Assembly (NCBI GenBank): GCA_949372635.1
Contig: CASIAB010000014.1
Span: 1 to 43,458 of the forward strand
Direction: 5' to 3'
From: an uncultured Pseudomonadales bacterium
GTDB lineage: Bacteria > Pseudomonadota > Gammaproteobacteria > Pseudomonadales > Pseudohongiellaceae
Length of the DNA: 43,458 nt
The notes beneath the pieces were generated by a model, which saw only the letters and a program-made list of their open reading frames with translations, made no database searches and had not been told where the DNA came from. Positions within the stretch are counted from its first letter, which is position 1, and every line of letters begins with the position of its first letter. The translations under genes and the position numbers were made by a program. Shown one piece after another: positions 1-8,897 of the stretch.

Positions 1-458
1 GGTTAGTGCACTAAATAATAAAAAGGTCGGGTTGTAGTCTGGGTTTGACGATTGTCAGCTAACTTCATAATTACCACCTTGAATACTTATGCAGTACTGA
101 TTTAGGTACTCACTTAATAAAAATAATAAATTAATAAATAACAATAATAAGATATAGCTTCCAAATGGGGGGTGGTACTCACCCCCTAATTATATCCTCC
201 GGAACACCCAATTCCTTCATACTTCCTATTCAGATTGCGCCTCGCCTGTAGTTTTCTCTCGTTACGTGTATCATGCCCACTAATGCTTTCATCCTAGTTC
301 CAATTCAGTTGAGGGGCTTTTAGAGCCGACGCACACTCCCCTCCTTTATTCTTGTACTCTCGAACTTTGCAGTTGTGCCACTAAAGAAAATAAGACGTGA
401 TTAATTCCTCTAACCACCCTAGACCAAGCTTCGCCTCGCTTCCCAACAGGGCACCGGA
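1..458. other. Intergenic region upstream of pcnB
   Basis: I see no convincing coding sequence here. Bases about 110-160 are almost pure A/T and are followed by a perfect 7-bp hairpin (GGGGGTG at 168-174, CACCCCC at 180-186, loop GTACT). No T-run follows the hairpin, so it is not a standard Rho-independent terminator on this strand. The region probably holds the end of an upstream transcription unit and the pcnB promoter, but I cannot place a promoter with confidence. Confidence 0.4.
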
Positions 459-1832
459 GTGCGACCAACAATGATTCAATCTACTCCAGGCTCTGATCTC
501 GTAGGTATCGAGAACGCTACCGTTTTAGAGCGTGATAATCACCCTATCTCACGCAAGCAGATATCACCGAATGCCGTAAAGGTTCTCTACAAACTCACTG
601 AGGCTGGATACCATGGATTTCTAGTAGGCGGCGGAGTGCGCGACTTATTGCTGGGCAAAAGCCCTAAGGACTTCGACATAGCAACCGATGCGTCGCCGGA
701 ACAACTCAAGTCGCTATTTAGAAATGCTCGGATCATCGGGCGCCGCTTCAAAATAATACATCTACGCTTTGGCCGAGAGATCATTGAGGTTACAACATTC
801 CGCGCACCGCATGATTCGGAAAATAAAATTGACAACAATGCTCCTAGGCGGCGCATTCAAAACCAGGCATCTGCCCATTCAACCGCTGGAATGATACTAA
901 GGGACAATGTCTACGGCAATATAGACGAAGACGCCCTGCGTCGGGACTTCACTATCAATGCCTTGTACTACACCATAGACAAGTTCCGCATCCTCGACTT
1001 CAGTACAGGCCTAGACGATTTAGAGTCTAAGCAGATACGCATGATAGGCGATCCCGTTGAGCGCTATAAAGAAGATCCCGTAAGAATGCTGCGCGCAATT
1101 CGTTTTGCCGCGAAGCTTGGCTTCACTATCGAAGAGAAAACAGAGAAGCCCATCAACGAATCGGCCCATCTATTAGAGTCTATCTCAACAGCAAGACTCT
1201 TCGATGAAGCAATCAAATTGATGACTGGAGGCAATGCCGAGAAAACATTCGAATTGCTACGCCGCTACCGGCCTGGCGTCTATCTCTTCGCACCTACCTT
1301 CCGTGCGTTGGATAAACTCTCCGGCTCGCCTTGCAAGCTGGTAGAGCTGGCACTCAGAAATACAGACGAACGCCTCGCTGAAGGCAAATCGGTAACTCCC
1401 GCATTTCTCTTCGCAGCCCTACTCTGGCCAGTGCTGAAGCTTCGCTTAGAGGCGCAAAAATCAGACGAAGGCAATCAGCATCAGCTATTCCAACAGGCAG
1501 CACAGGACGTGCTGATGGAACAAATCCAATACACCGCTGTACCCAAGCGCTTTACTATCGCGGCGAAAGAAATATGGGAACTACAATCAAAGCTCATGCG
1601 TGACAATAAACGCAGCATCGAAGGCTCATTCAGCCATCCACGATTCAGGGCCGCATACGATTTCCTATTGCTACGTGAAGAGGCAGGTGAAGACTTAGGC
1701 GGCCGCGGCGAATGGTGGACGAAGTTCCAGCTCGGCGATACAAGCCAGATCACCCAACGCACACGCCCTGAGTCCGATCCGGCAAAGAAGAAACGTCGTC
1801 GACGCAGACCAAAGCCAACGACTGAAGGTTAG
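459..1832 (+). CDS. pcnB: Poly(A) polymerase I
   Basis: Class II nucleotidyltransferase that adds 3' poly(A) tails to RNA and so marks it for decay. The head domain carries GGGVRDLLLGKSPKDFDIATD at about residues 57-77; Asp71 and Asp73 are the expected metal ligands. RRDFTINALYY lies near residue 160 and the RNA-binding region EDPVRMLRAIRFAAKLGF near 205-222. The C-terminus is a long run of Arg/Lys, as in the E. coli enzyme, and separates PcnB from the related CCA-adding enzymes. Length (457 aa) is normal. The start is ambiguous: GTG at 459 has AGGG at 447-450, and ATG at 471 has GGAG at 456-459. The deoxynucleoside kinase gene follows after 10 bases, suggesting one transcript. The folK gene that commonly follows pcnB is absent. 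Confidence 0.95.
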   Translation: MRPTMIQSTPGSDLVGIENATVLERDNHPISRKQISPNAVKVLYKLTEAGYHGFLVGGGVRDLLLGKSPKDFDIATDASPEQLKSLFRNARIIGRRFKIIHLRFGREIIEVTTFRAPHDSENKIDNNAPRRRIQNQASAHSTAGMILRDNVYGNIDEDALRRDFTINALYYTIDKFRILDFSTGLDDLESKQIRMIGDPVERYKEDPVRMLRAIRFAAKLGFTIEEKTEKPINESAHLLESISTARLFDEAIKLMTGGNAEKTFELLRRYRPGVYLFAPTFRALDKLSGSPCKLVELALRNTDERLAEGKSVTPAFLFAALLWPVLKLRLEAQKSDEGNQHQLFQQAAQDVLMEQIQYTAVPKRFTIAAKEIWELQSKLMRDNKRSIEGSFSHPRFRAAYDFLLLREEAGEDLGGRGEWWTKFQLGDTSQITQRTRPESDPAKKKRRRRRPKPTTEG

Positions 1833-1842
1833 GGAGCCAGCT

Positions 1843-2508
1843 ATGACTCAGGGTGATTTCAGCAAGGCTGCTCCGCGCTACATTGCAGTCGAAGGCCCTA
1901 TCGGGGTCGGCAAGACAACTCTCACCAAGCGCCTAGCCGATTCCTTCAACTACGAGTTATTACTCGAGAAAAGCGAGGAGAACCCATTCCTCGATCGCTT
2001 CTATCAGGACCCTAAACAACACGCCCTATCCACTCAACTGTTCTTTCTGTTCCAGCGCGCGCAGCAGATACAAGACCTTCGTCAGAACGATATGTTCGAG
2101 CCGGTGCGAGTGGCAGACTTCCTCATAGACAAAGACCAACTGTTCGCGCAGCAAAATCTAGAACCAGATGAGTACGAACTCTATCTAAACGTCTATCGCC
2201 ATCTCACTATCGATGCGCCTTCGCCGGATTTGGTTATCTACCTGCAAGCGCCGACTAAGGTATTGTTGGATAGAATTCAGAAACGTGCGGTCAAATCCGA
2301 ACAACTCATCGAGCTTACTTATCTGGAGAATCTGAACGAAGCATATGCCGAATTCTTTCACTATTACGCTAAGTCGCCGCTGCTCATTGTAAACAGCGAA
2401 GACATAGATCTAGCTAACAACGAAGATGATTATCAGCTGCTGCTTAAGCAAATAGCATTTACTGGTGCAGGTACGCATTACTTCAATCCTCGGCCCTCGC
2501 TTATTTAG
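1843..2508 (+). CDS. Deoxynucleoside kinase (deoxyadenosine/deoxyguanosine kinase family)
   Basis: Phosphorylates deoxynucleosides with ATP in the cytoplasm, a salvage step for dNTP supply. The P-loop is EGPIGVGKTT at residues 17-26. ENPFLDRFYQ and the ADFLIDKD segment, which corresponds to the family's D-R-S region, follow. The arginine-rich lid is around DRIQKRAVKSE, and Tyr/Asn-rich helices close the fold. Length (221 aa) matches the PF01712-type bacterial kinases. GGAG lies just before the ATG. The gene sits 10 bases after pcnB and is probably cotranscribed. In related gammaproteobacteria a kinase of this type is often found between folK and panB; here folK is missing and panB lies 5.5 kb away. 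Substrate preference (dA/dC/dG) cannot be read from the sequence. Confidence 0.88.
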   Translation: MTQGDFSKAAPRYIAVEGPIGVGKTTLTKRLADSFNYELLLEKSEENPFLDRFYQDPKQHALSTQLFFLFQRAQQIQDLRQNDMFEPVRVADFLIDKDQLFAQQNLEPDEYELYLNVYRHLTIDAPSPDLVIYLQAPTKVLLDRIQKRAVKSEQLIELTYLENLNEAYAEFFHYYAKSPLLIVNSEDIDLANNEDDYQLLLKQIAFTGAGTHYFNPRPSLI

Positions 2509-2678
2509 GCCTAACTGTTCAACTTTTGGTCATCATCGACTTATCGAGTTTCGCGGGCCGTCGGCACCTAAATCCCGCACTACCCTATCAATTTGGCGCT
2601 AATGACCATCAATGAAGCTATATGGCTTGCATGGTAGACTCTCCGTCAAAATAATAAGCAAAGGGACCGGACCCAAAC

Positions 2679-3917
2679 ATGGGTGATGTAATTGTGCTCG
2701 GTGGGGGCGCGGCAGGTTTAATGTGTGCACTGACTGCTGCCAAGCGTGGCCGGCAGGTGCTGGTCCTAGAAAAAGCCAATAAGATTGGCAAGAAGATACT
2801 AATGTCCGGCGGCGGGCGCTGCAATTTTACCAATTACAGCATCGAGCCTGAAAACTTCCTATCCGCCAACCCGCACTTCTGCAAATCTGCACTCAAGCGC
2901 TATACCCAGTGGGATTTCATCAAGCTGGTTGAGCAACATAGCATCGACTTTGAGGAGCGCAAGCACCAGCAATTGTTCTGTAAAGATTCGGCTAAGCAAA
3001 TTCTGGCAATGCTCCAGAGCGAATGTGAGCAGGCTGGCGTAACTATTTGGAGCCATTGTGAAATCAACAGCATCACTCCGCTGCAATCCTCGATTGAACC
3101 AAAAGAGAGCTCCAAGGCAGATCGCTACCAGCTAGAGCTTGCACGGGGCAAAAGCGATTCAAAAGAAACTCACACTCTCTCTTGCGAATCGCTCGTTGTT
3201 GCCACCGGTGCACTGTCAATTCCAAGCCTGGGTGGCAGTGATATGGGCTACAAGATTGCTCGACAGTTTTCCTTAAAACTTACCGAGCGCCGAGCCGGGC
3301 TGGTTCCTTTTATGTTCAGTAATAACTTCAAGGGGGTTTGCGAACGCCTGGCTGGATTATCAACGGAAGTTAAAGTCAGCTGCAACGGACAAAAGTTTAG
3401 TGAAAGTCTGTTATTTACCCACCGGGGGATCAGTGGACCGGCAATACTGCAGATTTCAAGTTTCTGGCACCCCGGCGAATCAATATCACTCAATCTGTTA
3501 CCCGACATAGCGGCCGATCAATGGCTTTGTGAGATGAAACTCGCGAAGGGTAAAAGCCTTCTGAAAACGGTCTTGCAGCAGAAGCTTAGCAAGTCTCTGG
3601 TAGCAGAATTACAGGACCTGTGGTGGCCTACCGAAATAGAAACAATTTTGGCTGAATTCACCGACCAACAACTCAAAAAAATTGGCGGACAGCTCAATCA
3701 GTGGACATTGAAGCCGTCGGCTACCGAAGGATATCGGACCGCTGAGGTAACCTTGGGTGGCGTTGATACCGACGGCATCAGCTCCAAAACAATGGAGGCC
3801 ATGCAGCAGCCGGGATTGTTCTTTATCGGAGAAGTGCTTGATGTCAGTGGTCACCTTGGTGGCTTCAATTTCCAGTGGGCCTGGTCCTCAGGCAATGCTG
3901 CCGGACTCTATGTATGA
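2679..3917 (+). CDS. NAD(P)/FAD-dependent oxidoreductase, HI0933/YhiN (BaiN/RdsA) family
   Basis: Flavoprotein of the HI0933-like family (PF03486). The N-terminal dinucleotide-binding motif is VLGGGAAGLMCAL (6-18), with Glu31 positioned to bind the FAD ribose. The family signature SGGGRCNFTN lies at 43-52, the second glycine motif VVATGALSIPSLGGSDMG near 170-187, and the C-terminal GEVLDVSGHLGGFNFQWAWS at about 384-403. Length (412 aa) is normal. Some relatives reduce steroid double bonds, but the physiological substrate of most members is unknown and I do not assign one. AGGGAC precedes the ATG. It stands alone, 170 bases after the kinase gene, and begins the block that separates pcnB from panBC. 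Confidence 0.88.
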   Translation: MGDVIVLGGGAAGLMCALTAAKRGRQVLVLEKANKIGKKILMSGGGRCNFTNYSIEPENFLSANPHFCKSALKRYTQWDFIKLVEQHSIDFEERKHQQLFCKDSAKQILAMLQSECEQAGVTIWSHCEINSITPLQSSIEPKESSKADRYQLELARGKSDSKETHTLSCESLVVATGALSIPSLGGSDMGYKIARQFSLKLTERRAGLVPFMFSNNFKGVCERLAGLSTEVKVSCNGQKFSESLLFTHRGISGPAILQISSFWHPGESISLNLLPDIAADQWLCEMKLAKGKSLLKTVLQQKLSKSLVAELQDLWWPTEIETILAEFTDQQLKKIGGQLNQWTLKPSATEGYRTAEVTLGGVDTDGISSKTMEAMQQPGLFFIGEVLDVSGHLGGFNFQWAWSSGNAAGLYV

Positions 3918-4018
3918 TTGCTTCGGGCCGAAAATCTCCGCTAAACCCATTAGCGATTGCCTTGCCCTCCTCTTTGCACGGCGCATTTCCTATGATTCAT
4001 AGGACAGCTTTTCAATAG

Positions 4019-4174
4019 CTTAGCACGTTGCTTTTTCTGCCTGCGAGCAAGACAACCATATGGCAACTGTTGAGCGATGCAAAAAAATGGAAGCAGTTTG
4101 ATGTCGCTCCCGAGTATTCGCATTTACGAGGCGATACCATTGGCGCCTCGTTCCTGATGATGATTCAATACTAA
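4019..4174 (+). pseudogene. Remnant of an SRPBCC (polyketide cyclase-like) gene
   Basis: One open frame between a TAG at 4016-4018 and a TAA at 4172-4174 encodes about 51 residues with no usual start codon. Its middle, PASKTTIWQLLSDAKKWKQF then GDTIGASF, resembles the N-terminal part of SRPBCC/polyketide-cyclase proteins (strand, then xxVWxLLSDxxxWxxF, then a glycine turn). The rest of the roughly 140-residue fold is missing. I read this as a fragment truncated at both ends. It lies between the flavoprotein and the NTF2-like gene; a second broken SRPBCC gene lies 0.6 kb downstream. The similarity is judged by eye, so confidence is moderate. Confidence 0.42.
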
Positions 4175-4200
4175 AAATATAAACATGATGAGAACTCAAC

Positions 4201-4707
4201 ATGAAACATTACAAAACAGAATTTAAAACAACTAGCAAAGTTTTAGGCATCGCTATATTACTAATCGCAAGCATGGCTAGCAACGCCCAGCAATCACATC
4301 CAGAGTATGCGAGCGTGAAGCTCGTGATAGACAACTTCTTTGAAAGCATTAATACAGGCAATGGTGAGTTGCTAGCAAGCCTTGAGGTTGAAGGTGCGCA
4401 AATATTGAACATCAGAGAAGGGGCTGCTGGGGAATACGAATTCGCAGCAAGAAACTGGTTCGTCGCTGAGAACTTTAGCTCCGAAACCCAACTCACCGAG
4501 CGCTATTGGGACGAGGAGTTACTTATATCGGATGTACTCGCCGTATTCTGGGCTCCCTATGATTTTCACGTTGACGGCGAATTCTCCCATTGCGGAGTCG
4601 ATGTACTAAACCTGATAAAGATTGAAGGCGCGTGGAAAATTGGCCACGCCATGTGGACGATTCAAGAACCCGACTGCGAAGCCTCACCGCTGGGGCCTTT
4701 GAACTGA
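4201..4707 (+). CDS. Exported NTF2-like (SnoaL/DUF4440-type) protein
   Basis: A 168-residue protein with a signal peptide: lysines near the N-terminus, a hydrophobic stretch at about 14-26 and a probable cleavage site after Ala29 (SNA|QQ). The mature part starts with a helix ending VIDNFFESINTGN, the typical opening of NTF2-like folds, and ends with WKIGHAMWTIQ, the typical last strands. Such proteins are often periplasmic and of unknown function; some are enzymes, many bind small ligands. The ATG follows GATGAGA. There is no operon partner; a damaged SRPBCC gene follows after about 100 bases. No catalytic residue can be assigned. Confidence 0.65.
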   Translation: MKHYKTEFKTTSKVLGIAILLIASMASNAQQSHPEYASVKLVIDNFFESINTGNGELLASLEVEGAQILNIREGAAGEYEFAARNWFVAENFSSETQLTERYWDEELLISDVLAVFWAPYDFHVDGEFSHCGVDVLNLIKIEGAWKIGHAMWTIQEPDCEASPLGPLN

Positions 4708-4808
4708 CAGGACTACAAAATAGGCGGATCGGCTCTATTGCATAACTGGGGTGTTTACTCATAATTATGCTTTTACTATATTAGTCAATGCTAAATAGAG
4801 AGGGCATT

Positions 4809-5440
4809 ATGAATTCCGATATAGATCATCATTTCGGTGCAGTCCAAAGGTCTGTGAGCTCAGTCACCCGTGATGAGAAGGCGACAAAGACTGTTACTCT
4901 AACTCGAAGCTACCCAACGGGTATTGACGATCTGTGGAGCGCGCTAACCAACAGCGAGCGAATACAACTGTGGTTCTTGCCCATTACTGGCGATCTCAAC
5001 TTAGGCGGTCGCTATCAATTCGAAGGCAATGCAAGTGGTGAAATCAGGGAATGTAACTCCCCTACCTTTCTTTCGGTTACGTGGGAGTGGCAAGACGATG
5101 TCAGCTGGCTGGAAGTTCGGCTTAGCGAGGCTGGAGAGAACAACACCCAGCTAACTCTCATCCATACTGCCGTGGCTGGACCCAATTTGGCTCAGGCGCT
5201 ACTGGCGTAGGCTGGGAGACCGTTCTTATTGGGCTGAATTATCATTTATTAAATCCTAATGCGTCGATGATGGATAAGGGACAATTTTCGTCGTCGCCCG
5301 AGGGCAGAGCTTTCGTTGCACAAAGCAGCGAAGATTGGGGCAGAGCGTCTATTGCCTCAGGCACTCAGATGACTGAGGCGTTGGAAGCAGTCAAAAAGAT
5401 AACCGCCTTCTATACTGGCGACAACTCAGAGACTTCTTAA
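4809..5440 (+). pseudogene. Frameshifted SRPBCC protein (AHSA1 type)
   Basis: The first frame runs from ATG 4809 (GAGAGGG at 4798-4804 fixes this start) to a premature TAG at 5208-5210. It encodes an AHSA1-like N-terminal part: LTRSYPTGIDDLWSALTNSE, then WFLPITGDLNLGGRYQFEGN, then LTLIHTAV. The missing C-terminal part continues in another frame from about 5177 (WTQFGSGATGVGWE) through a Pro-Glu-Gly-Arg-Ala-Phe segment to KKITAFYTGD, ending at TAA 5438-5440. These two halves are in the order expected for the family. Two or three residues are also missing at the joint, so a small deletion not divisible by three is more likely than a single-base error. AHSA1-type proteins are mostly ligand-binding or chaperone-like; the original role is unknown. 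Confidence 0.75.
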
Positions 5441-5502
5441 TGCATACATTCGAACAAATCACGCCGAATCCTGCCTGAGAATAAATTCTCCGCCCGCTTT
5501 CT

Positions 5503-6510
5503 TCACTCTTCTGTGGCGACAGTACCGGTTTCAGACAGCGGCGAACCGTCGCCATTGAGCCCCATGGATTCATAGCGTCTCCAGCCAGCAAGAATACCAA
5601 CCAACCCGTGATTACCCTCGTGGCATGCGTATTCATAGAGTGGGTCGCCAGCGCGACGCAACGGAAATTTTGCAGACCAGGTCGCGTCCCATGATTGTGG
5701 ATCTTCAACCGTAAAGTCGTAGTTCAAAGTATCTGCATCTAACCTGCTGAAGCGTTCGGTTATCTGAGCCTGCTCAGACATGCCAGAGTAGTTATAGTCG
5801 TGATAGTAATTTTGAGTATGAACAACGAGAGTATCTTCTTCCCAGTGCGCGACAGAATCGCCTTCCCACTTGAGTTGTTTAGTATGGTGCTCACTATCAA
5901 GCCTAATTATCCGGGCTGTGTGAACCATCTCGTTCAAGATCACAATGTGATCTTGGGTCTGCACGATCTGCACATTGTTATTGTAGGCGCTAGGAATCAT
6001 CGGAGGACCCGCATTGAACCCTACAAGGCAGCGGTCAACTGCAGTGCGCCCTTCTGGTCCTGCACTCTCGAACACCATCTGCCCATAGGCAGCTCGGCGC
6101 TCTTGACCTACATCATTAACTGCCGGTCGCCTGCCATTCGGCGGATCATAAATAAGTGAGGTTCGACGATCGGCGATCGTCTGCACGCCGCGCTCATACC
6201 AGAAATTATTATAAGAGATAACACCCGGCGGATATCCAGCCCCACCTACCGAGTCAATAATTAGGTCCCGGTTCTGGCGACGATTTTCGAATTCCTCCCA
6301 CTCGGCAGCCTGTTCAGGCGTGAGCACTTCGAAGTCTTCCAGTTCTCTAGGACGATTCAGTGGTGTAAGCGTTCGAAACGTATAGGTGCCCTGCAGATCA
6401 GGTTGGCCATACTCGGTACGTGGGAAACCACCGACTTGTGCCTGAATTAGGGGAGCAGTCACGATGCTGGCAAGCGCTAGTATCAGTCTAACATGAATTC
6501 TATTGTTCAC
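5503..6510 (-). CDS. Secreted protein of an uncharacterised family (C-terminal YACHEGN motif)
   Basis: 335 residues with a clear signal peptide (hydrophobic 8-20, cleavage after Ala24, IQA|QV). The mature protein has DLQGTYTFRTLTPLNRP near the start, a central VDRCLVGFNAGPPMIP segment (Cys161) and a C-terminal block TVEDPQSWDATWS then YEYACHEGN (292-300, Cys296). I recognise this pattern from many secreted proteins of marine Gammaproteobacteria and Acidobacteria whose function has not been established. The two cysteines could form a disulphide. The start is GTG at 6510 with GGAG six bases upstream. It converges with the broken AHSA1 gene and stands alone; its likely location is the periplasm. 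No function is assigned. Confidence 0.75.
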   Translation of the reverse strand: MNNRIHVRLILALASIVTAPLIQAQVGGFPRTEYGQPDLQGTYTFRTLTPLNRPRELEDFEVLTPEQAAEWEEFENRRQNRDLIIDSVGGAGYPPGVISYNNFWYERGVQTIADRRTSLIYDPPNGRRPAVNDVGQERRAAYGQMVFESAGPEGRTAVDRCLVGFNAGPPMIPSAYNNNVQIVQTQDHIVILNEMVHTARIIRLDSEHHTKQLKWEGDSVAHWEEDTLVVHTQNYYHDYNYSGMSEQAQITERFSRLDADTLNYDFTVEDPQSWDATWSAKFPLRRAGDPLYEYACHEGNHGLVGILAGWRRYESMGLNGDGSPLSETGTVATEE

Positions 6511-6892
6511 TCGAATCTCCGATAATTGCTGTTTTTTTCACTCTATTGAACGAATCTATTCCCATAAATTACGATGATTTGAATGATTATTCAAGAGGAA
6601 ATAGCAGTCCAGCCAAGCGAGCATATAGATAAATAATAGGCCCATGGCAAACACTTGATACTAATTTGATTCCCTGCTCCTATCTACTGATACTAATAAT
6701 GCTGCTGTTTAGTAAAGCAACAATGCCATTTCACCCTACGTCAGTTGCTGACGTCCAAGTCTGCTTCGCGTAGCTCGTTCGTAATAAGCTTGCCTGAATT
6801 GGCTACATCGACTACTAAACGGAGTTTAATGGAGCACATTTATAAAGTTTATCAACTCATCATTCAGGTTTTAATCAGCCGAACTCACTTGC
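6511..6892. other. Intergenic region with a perfect 7-bp inverted repeat
   Basis: No gene seen. It lies upstream of the secreted-protein gene and downstream of the ammonia-lyase-like gene, both on the minus strand, so it should hold the promoter of the former and the 3' end of the latter. A perfect inverted repeat, ACGTCAG (6738-6744) TTG CTGACGT (6748-6754), could be an operator or a hairpin. It has no adjacent T-run on either strand, so it is not an obvious terminator. Confidence 0.4.
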
Positions 6893-7924
6893 CTAGACAC
6901 CCCCTTCGGTAGCAATCACTAAGCAGGTAGAGTGTTCAGGGATATTTAACTTCGCACTTGACAATATTGCGGCTAAACCTGCAGCACCGGACGGGGTGGT
7001 AGCGACTTTATTTTGGGCCAAAAAGTTCGCGGCCGTATTTGCGTCATCATCACTCACGCAAACAAAATCATCAGCGAGCTCATTGAGCAGTTTGAATGCA
7101 ATAAGTGAAGGTTCCTTGCAGTCCAACCTGCCCATGGAAGAAATTGGACCACTGACAGAAGTAGCGCGCCCTAGCTTGTGACTCTCGAAAAGACAGGGCG
7201 CTGCATTGGGCTCTACTACAATGATTCTGGGTTGTTTTATCCAGTTTTTGCGAATCTCAAAAGTCATACTGGCCGCCAGCCCGCCAACCCCTGCTTGCAG
7301 AAATACATGTGTAGGCCAATTGTCTTCGCGCAAAAATACTTGCCGCATTTCCTCTGCGATAACCGTATAGCCTTCCATAACCAACATGGGCAGGTGGTAA
7401 TATCCTGCCCAAGAGCTATCAGCGAGTAATACCTCTGCATTTAAATTATCATTCAGGGCAGCGACCATACTATCCTCATAGGTTTCGCCCGATCGAATTA
7501 CCACCGCGCCAAGCGTCGTCAGCTTCTGAAAAAAAGAGGTTGGAACAGAATGTGCAATGTGGACTCGGCAATTTGCATTGAATAACTCAGCACCTTTTGC
7601 TACTGCGATTCCGTGATTCCCCGCACTGGCGCATACGAAAGTGAACTTATTACTCCAGCTTCGAACCTGCGGATCAATTAGCTGCCGAACTGGCAACTGA
7701 CTACCATTCTCTTCTTGCCATTGCTCAAGCAGATACTTGGCCACCGCATAAATACCACCCAAGGCTTTGAAAGAGCCAAGCCCCATGCGGTTTGTTTCGT
7801 CTTTAACAAATAGTCGAATGTTGTTGAGTGGGGAGATTTCCAAAAGCGGTGTTTGCTTGTATGACGGGCAAACCTCTAACAGCTCTAGAGGGCATTGAAC
7901 ATTTAGAGATAACTTATAATCCAT
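6893..7924 (-). CDS. PLP-dependent ammonia-lyase, diaminopropionate ammonia-lyase-like (fold type II)
   Basis: Threonine-dehydratase-fold PLP enzyme. GLGSFKALGG (48-57) contains the Schiff-base lysine, Lys53, in the context typical of 2,3-diaminopropionate ammonia-lyase (DpaL). SAGNHG (100-105) is the substrate/cofactor asparagine loop, and AGVGGLAAS (211-219) binds the PLP phosphate. The C-terminus stops at TEGG, the last conserved turn; at 343 aa it is shorter than DpaL (about 400). The likely reaction is alpha,beta-elimination of an amino acid to a keto acid and ammonia. The closeness to DpaL suggests diaminopropionate, but serine/threonine or another amino acid is possible. It is transcribed away from panB with 128 bases between them, so the two may share a control region. 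It does not belong to the pantothenate pathway. Confidence 0.78.
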   Translation of the reverse strand: MDYKLSLNVQCPLELLEVCPSYKQTPLLEISPLNNIRLFVKDETNRMGLGSFKALGGIYAVAKYLLEQWQEENGSQLPVRQLIDPQVRSWSNKFTFVCASAGNHGIAVAKGAELFNANCRVHIAHSVPTSFFQKLTTLGAVVIRSGETYEDSMVAALNDNLNAEVLLADSSWAGYYHLPMLVMEGYTVIAEEMRQVFLREDNWPTHVFLQAGVGGLAASMTFEIRKNWIKQPRIIVVEPNAAPCLFESHKLGRATSVSGPISSMGRLDCKEPSLIAFKLLNELADDFVCVSDDDANTAANFLAQNKVATTPSGAAGLAAILSSAKLNIPEHSTCLVIATEGGV

Positions 7925-8052
7925 GGGTAGCAGGATACTATGGTTTCATTCTGATCAGGAAATGGGAACAAGTTGGGCTTGAATACTCCTATCTCTAGCC
8001 TTACTATCCCCTCCCTAAGAGATCCATCAGAACTAGCGAATAAAAAGCAGCC

Positions 8053-8865
8053 ATGAGCACACAAACACACAATGCCAATGTCACACTAACCACGCTTTTC
8101 AAAATCAAAGAGCGCGGTGAAAAATTTGTCTGCATGACTGCCTACGACGCCTGTTTCGCCTCGATCCTTGGGGATGCTGGAGTCGAAGTGATTCTTGTTG
8201 GGGACTCATTGGGCATGGTGCTGCAAGGCCATGACAGCACGCTTCCTGTAACGATGGACGACATGATCTATCACATGCAATGCGTCAAGCGTGGCAACAA
8301 GGGCGCTCTGCTGGTAGCCGACCTGCCCTTCATGAGCTATGCCTCGGAGACTCAAACTCTGGAGAATGCTGCCGCGCTGATGCGCGCCGGTGCGCACATG
8401 GTGAAGCTCGAAGGTGGAGCATGGATCGAGAATACAACAAGATTACTTGCAGAGCGCGGCATTCCAGTCTGCGCGCACATGGGCCTAACACCTCAGTCCG
8501 TCAATCGAATCGGCGGCTTTCACGTTCAGGGACGCGATACTGGGCAGGCTGACGGCATAATCGCAGAAGCGAAACTCTTAGAAGATGCCGGCGCAAGTAC
8601 TCTGCTCCTCGAGTGTGTGCCGCGCAGTTTAGGAAAGACAGTTACTGACTCATTAAACATTCCCGTAATTGGAATAGGGGCCGGACCAGATACAACAGGA
8701 CAAATTATGGTCTTGCATGACGTATTAGGCGTCTCTGTGATCTCGCCTAAATTCGTGAAGAACTTCTTACTCGATTCAAAGAATGGCATACCCGGCGCCA
8801 TCGAAGACTATGTTCAGGCGGTGAAATCTCAGTCGTTCCCTGCCGATGAGCACTGCTTTAACTAG
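8053..8865 (+). CDS. panB: 3-methyl-2-oxobutanoate hydroxymethyltransferase (ketopantoate hydroxymethyltransferase)
   Basis: First committed step of pantothenate synthesis: transfers a hydroxymethyl group from 5,10-methylene-THF to alpha-ketoisovalerate, giving ketopantoate. It has the TIM-barrel signatures [18 protein letters not shown] (27-44), [13 protein letters not shown] (48-60, metal-binding Asp51), [22 protein letters not shown] and [17 protein letters not shown]. Length (270 aa) is normal. panC follows after 32 bases, so panBC form one transcript. The gene is not attached to pcnB as in pseudomonads; a block of other genes intervenes. panD and panE are not in the window. Confidence 0.97.
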   Translation: MSTQTHNANVTLTTLFKIKERGEKFVCMTAYDACFASILGDAGVEVILVGDSLGMVLQGHDSTLPVTMDDMIYHMQCVKRGNKGALLVADLPFMSYASETQTLENAAALMRAGAHMVKLEGGAWIENTTRLLAERGIPVCAHMGLTPQSVNRIGGFHVQGRDTGQADGIIAEAKLLEDAGASTLLLECVPRSLGKTVTDSLNIPVIGIGAGPDTTGQIMVLHDVLGVSVISPKFVKNFLLDSKNGIPGAIEDYVQAVKSQSFPADEHCFN

Positions 8866-8897
8866 CAAATTTTAAGCTACTCCTAGCAAATACAGCA

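Noticed and set aside
168..186. Hairpin upstream of pcnB as a terminator
   Set aside because: No T-run follows on either strand within the expected distance.
2618..2833. Minus-strand frame over the start of the flavoprotein gene
   Set aside because: Shadow of a well-supported plus-strand gene.
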